From NCBI RefSeq assembly GCF_004101865.1, contig NZ_CP026118.1, positions 372,001 through 436,000 on the forward strand: a stretch of DNA of 64,000 nt. The letters run 5' to 3'. Below the pieces are notes generated by a model. It did no database searches and had not been told where the DNA came from. It worked only from the letters and a program-made list of their open reading frames with translations. This DNA comes from Halobacillus litoralis (GTDB lineage Bacteria; Bacillota; Bacilli; Bacillales; Halobacillaceae). Position numbers and translations under genes: made by a program. This document shows, piece by piece, positions 62,582-64,000 of this stretch (position 1 is the stretch's first letter; each line of letters starts with the position of its first letter).

Positions 62582-62611
62582 ACCTTACCACATCGCCCCA
62601 CTTTTCTCCAC
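62582..62611 (-). promoter_or_regulatory. Three tandem MraZ-type boxes upstream of mraZ
   Basis: In mraZ sense the sequence reads GTGGAGAAAA, GTGGGGCGAT, GTGGTAAGGT: three GTGG repeats at exact 10-bp steps. MraZ of several bacteria binds such GTGG/TGGG direct repeats with about one helical turn spacing. Confidence 0.65.
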
Positions 62612-62636
62612 ATACTTTTTATTCATTCTCCCTGCA

Positions 62637-62667
62637 CAAAAAAAATCCTGCCCAAAAGGGCAAGATT
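62637..62667 (-). terminator. Terminator of bshC
   Basis: ATCTTGCCC pairs with GGGCAGGAT (one G-T) around a short loop, followed by eight T on the minus strand. It isolates the dcw operon from bshC. Confidence 0.88.
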
Positions 62668-62718
62668 TTCAAGGTTTTTCATGATTTTTTCAAGGTGGTG
62701 GGAGGTGGGGGACTTCAC

Positions 62719-63999
62719 CTACAAATATACGACATAATGGTCGTGTTCAAAGCTCAAATCATGTCTGTTCATCTGTTGGAATAAGCCTTTTCCATATTGG
62801 TTGATCCATGGGACGATTCCCCACACCCGCTCTTGAAGTCCATTCAATGGATGGAGGGTCAATTCTATATCATCAAAAAGGTCCATTTCGTATTGATGAC
62901 GTTCTTCCAATGATTGGTTAAGACGTTTCTCCATAAAATCGATGTTTTCAAGCAAATATTGAAGGTTTTTATCTGCCAGCTGTTCAAGGTCTGCTCCGAA
63001 GTCAGCGGATTTTTCTCTTATAGGGGCATGAACACGTGCAATTTCATGCTTCACCTGTCGACTGAGCTGCTCAATAGGCGGATAACTCATCGACGCCACC
63101 CACTTCAACTTCTGTTCTGCCACGCCATGACGAATGGCCTGATTTGCCTCGATCTGGAACTTTTCTAAACTCTGTTCCGTCTTTCTGTCTACCAAAGTGA
63201 AAGATATTCGTGGCAGAACAGGCGGCATACGCAGGTCTGCCGCGTCAAACGCAGGCTTGAGCGCAGACCAGTAATTGATTTCCCCCGGCCCTCCGATAAA
63301 TGCAAGCACAGGGAAAAGCGCCTCCTGCATGAGCGGGCGAGTGACGACGTTGTTGCTCAATTGCTCTGGTGATTCCTCTGCCACCTGCAGCAATTCTTCC
63401 TTCGTGAAAGCCACTTCGTTATGTTTCCCGCGGAAATCCCCCTCCTCATCTCTCGTAAGAAGAATGCGTTCAATACCACGGTGGTAAAACAGATGGGCAT
63501 CTTCCATCTCGCTATCCAAGAGGGTTTCGTACCCTTGCTGTCTATTTTTCTGCAAGGCGGCATAAACCCCTTGAGCCATTTTCTCATTCTGATTGATCAT
63601 CGTTTTGAAATATGGGGATTCGATTGCTCTCACTGACGGGTCATGAGCATCAACGATCACTAGACCTTCGTCTGGGAAAAGCGCATAAACGAGTTTTGCG
63701 AAAAAGTCGCTGTAGGTTTCTGATTGAGTCAACAATCTTTGAACCTCAAGATAAAAATCCTGCGTGTATTCTGTTTCATTTACAGCCAGAAAAACATCTC
63801 TCAACCATTGAGGTGCTTTCTCCTGATCGATGGCAATGTCTGATACCGAAGCTTTCGTTTCCGGGATATGATCGATGGTCATCTTCTTCATCCGGCCTTC
63901 ATTTTTCATCATCACATGGTTGATTTCATCAAAGTCATGGTCTTCCCCCGCCAGCCAAAAAACTGGGATGACAGGTTTACCCAGAGCTTTCTCTTTTTG
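62719..63999 (-). CDS. bshC: Bacillithiol biosynthesis cysteine-adding enzyme BshC, 5' partial
   Basis: Adds cysteine to glucosaminyl-malate in the last step of bacillithiol synthesis. The frame is open to the right window edge; 426 residues are visible of about 540. Upstream of the first internal ATG the frame still encodes PVFWLAGEDHDFDEINHV, the conserved BshC motif, so the start lies outside the window. The C-terminus includes a long coiled coil (QLADKNLQYLLENIDFMEKR) and ends HDHYVVYL. It precedes mraZ, as yllA does in B. subtilis. Confidence 0.94.
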   Translation of the reverse strand, partial: QKEKALGKPVIPVFWLAGEDHDFDEINHVMMKNEGRMKKMTIDHIPETKASVSDIAIDQEKAPQWLRDVFLAVNETEYTQDFYLEVQRLLTQSETYSDFFAKLVYALFPDEGLVIVDAHDPSVRAIESPYFKTMINQNEKMAQGVYAALQKNRQQGYETLLDSEMEDAHLFYHRGIERILLTRDEEGDFRGKHNEVAFTKEELLQVAEESPEQLSNNVVTRPLMQEALFPVLAFIGGPGEINYWSALKPAFDAADLRMPPVLPRISFTLVDRKTEQSLEKFQIEANQAIRHGVAEQKLKWVASMSYPPIEQLSRQVKHEIARVHAPIREKSADFGADLEQLADKNLQYLLENIDFMEKRLNQSLEERHQYEMDLFDDIELTLHPLNGLQERVWGIVPWINQYGKGLFQQMNRHDLSFEHDHYVVYL

Positions 64000-64000
64000 C

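Overview
The window is a stretch of a low-GC Gram-positive chromosome from an endospore-forming member of the Bacillaceae. The evidence is the sporulation genes spoVM, spoIIGA, sigE, sigG, spoVD and spoVE, a Bacillus-type pyr operon with three PyrR attenuators, the bacillithiol gene bshC, and gene order close to the yloV-to-yllA region of Bacillus subtilis. MurE carries the DNPR motif of meso-diaminopimelate-adding enzymes. The GC-rich interspersed palindromes look like those I recall from halophilic or alkaliphilic relatives such as Oceanobacillus and Virgibacillus. The genus cannot be fixed from this sequence alone. Nearly all genes are on the minus strand, so transcription runs from high to low coordinates.

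Layout from low to high coordinates. 1-900: a TSUP-family permease, cut by the window edge, converging on fakA. 894-17000: housekeeping block (fakA, an Asp23 protein, rpmB, the 26-codon spoVM, thiN, rpe, rsgA, the prkC/prpC signalling pair, rsmB, fmt, priA, coaBC, rpoZ, gmk, remA, yicC). 17132-19140: rqcH and an unrecognised 41-codon gene on the plus strand. 19140-20100: a gene-free kilobase of interspersed repeats. 20101-23317: a small DMT-type transporter, a large FUSC-type membrane protein and a small membrane protein. 23381-35300: the complete de novo pyrimidine operon pyrR-pyrP-pyrB-pyrC-carA-carB-pyrK-pyrD-pyrF-pyrE, with a sigma-A promoter and three attenuators. 35348-40900: rluD, lspA, divIVA and the ylmH-ylmG-sepF-ylmE-pgeF-ylmC division-associated cluster. 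41234-43762: sigG, sigE and spoIIGA. 43763-44533: a second repeat-rich gap. 44534-63999: the division and cell wall (dcw) cluster from ftsZ back to mraZ, then bshC, cut by the right edge.

The genes fall into a few working sets. MurD, MurE, MurF, MraY, PbpB, SpoVD and SpoVE make and polymerise peptidoglycan precursors. FtsZ, FtsA, SepF, DivIB, FtsL and DivIVA build and place the divisome. SpoIIGA processes pro-sigma-E in the mother cell, while sigma-G acts in the forespore. The spoIIGA-sigE-sigG string carries visible controls: a wide-spaced promoter before spoIIGA, and a sigma-F/G promoter plus a Shine-Dalgarno-sequestering hairpin before sigG.

The most interesting features not explained by genes are two repeat families in the gaps at 19.3-20.1, 41.0-41.2 and 43.9-44.4 kb. 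One is a GC-rich nested palindrome with a conserved core, covarying internal stems and outer arms that differ between loci but stay self-complementary. The other is a two-part repeat (R1 and R2) present with and without a palindrome nested in it. Other points worth checking are a probable AUU start for spoIIGA, and the absence of murG, murB, ileS, def and rlmN from positions they hold in B. subtilis.
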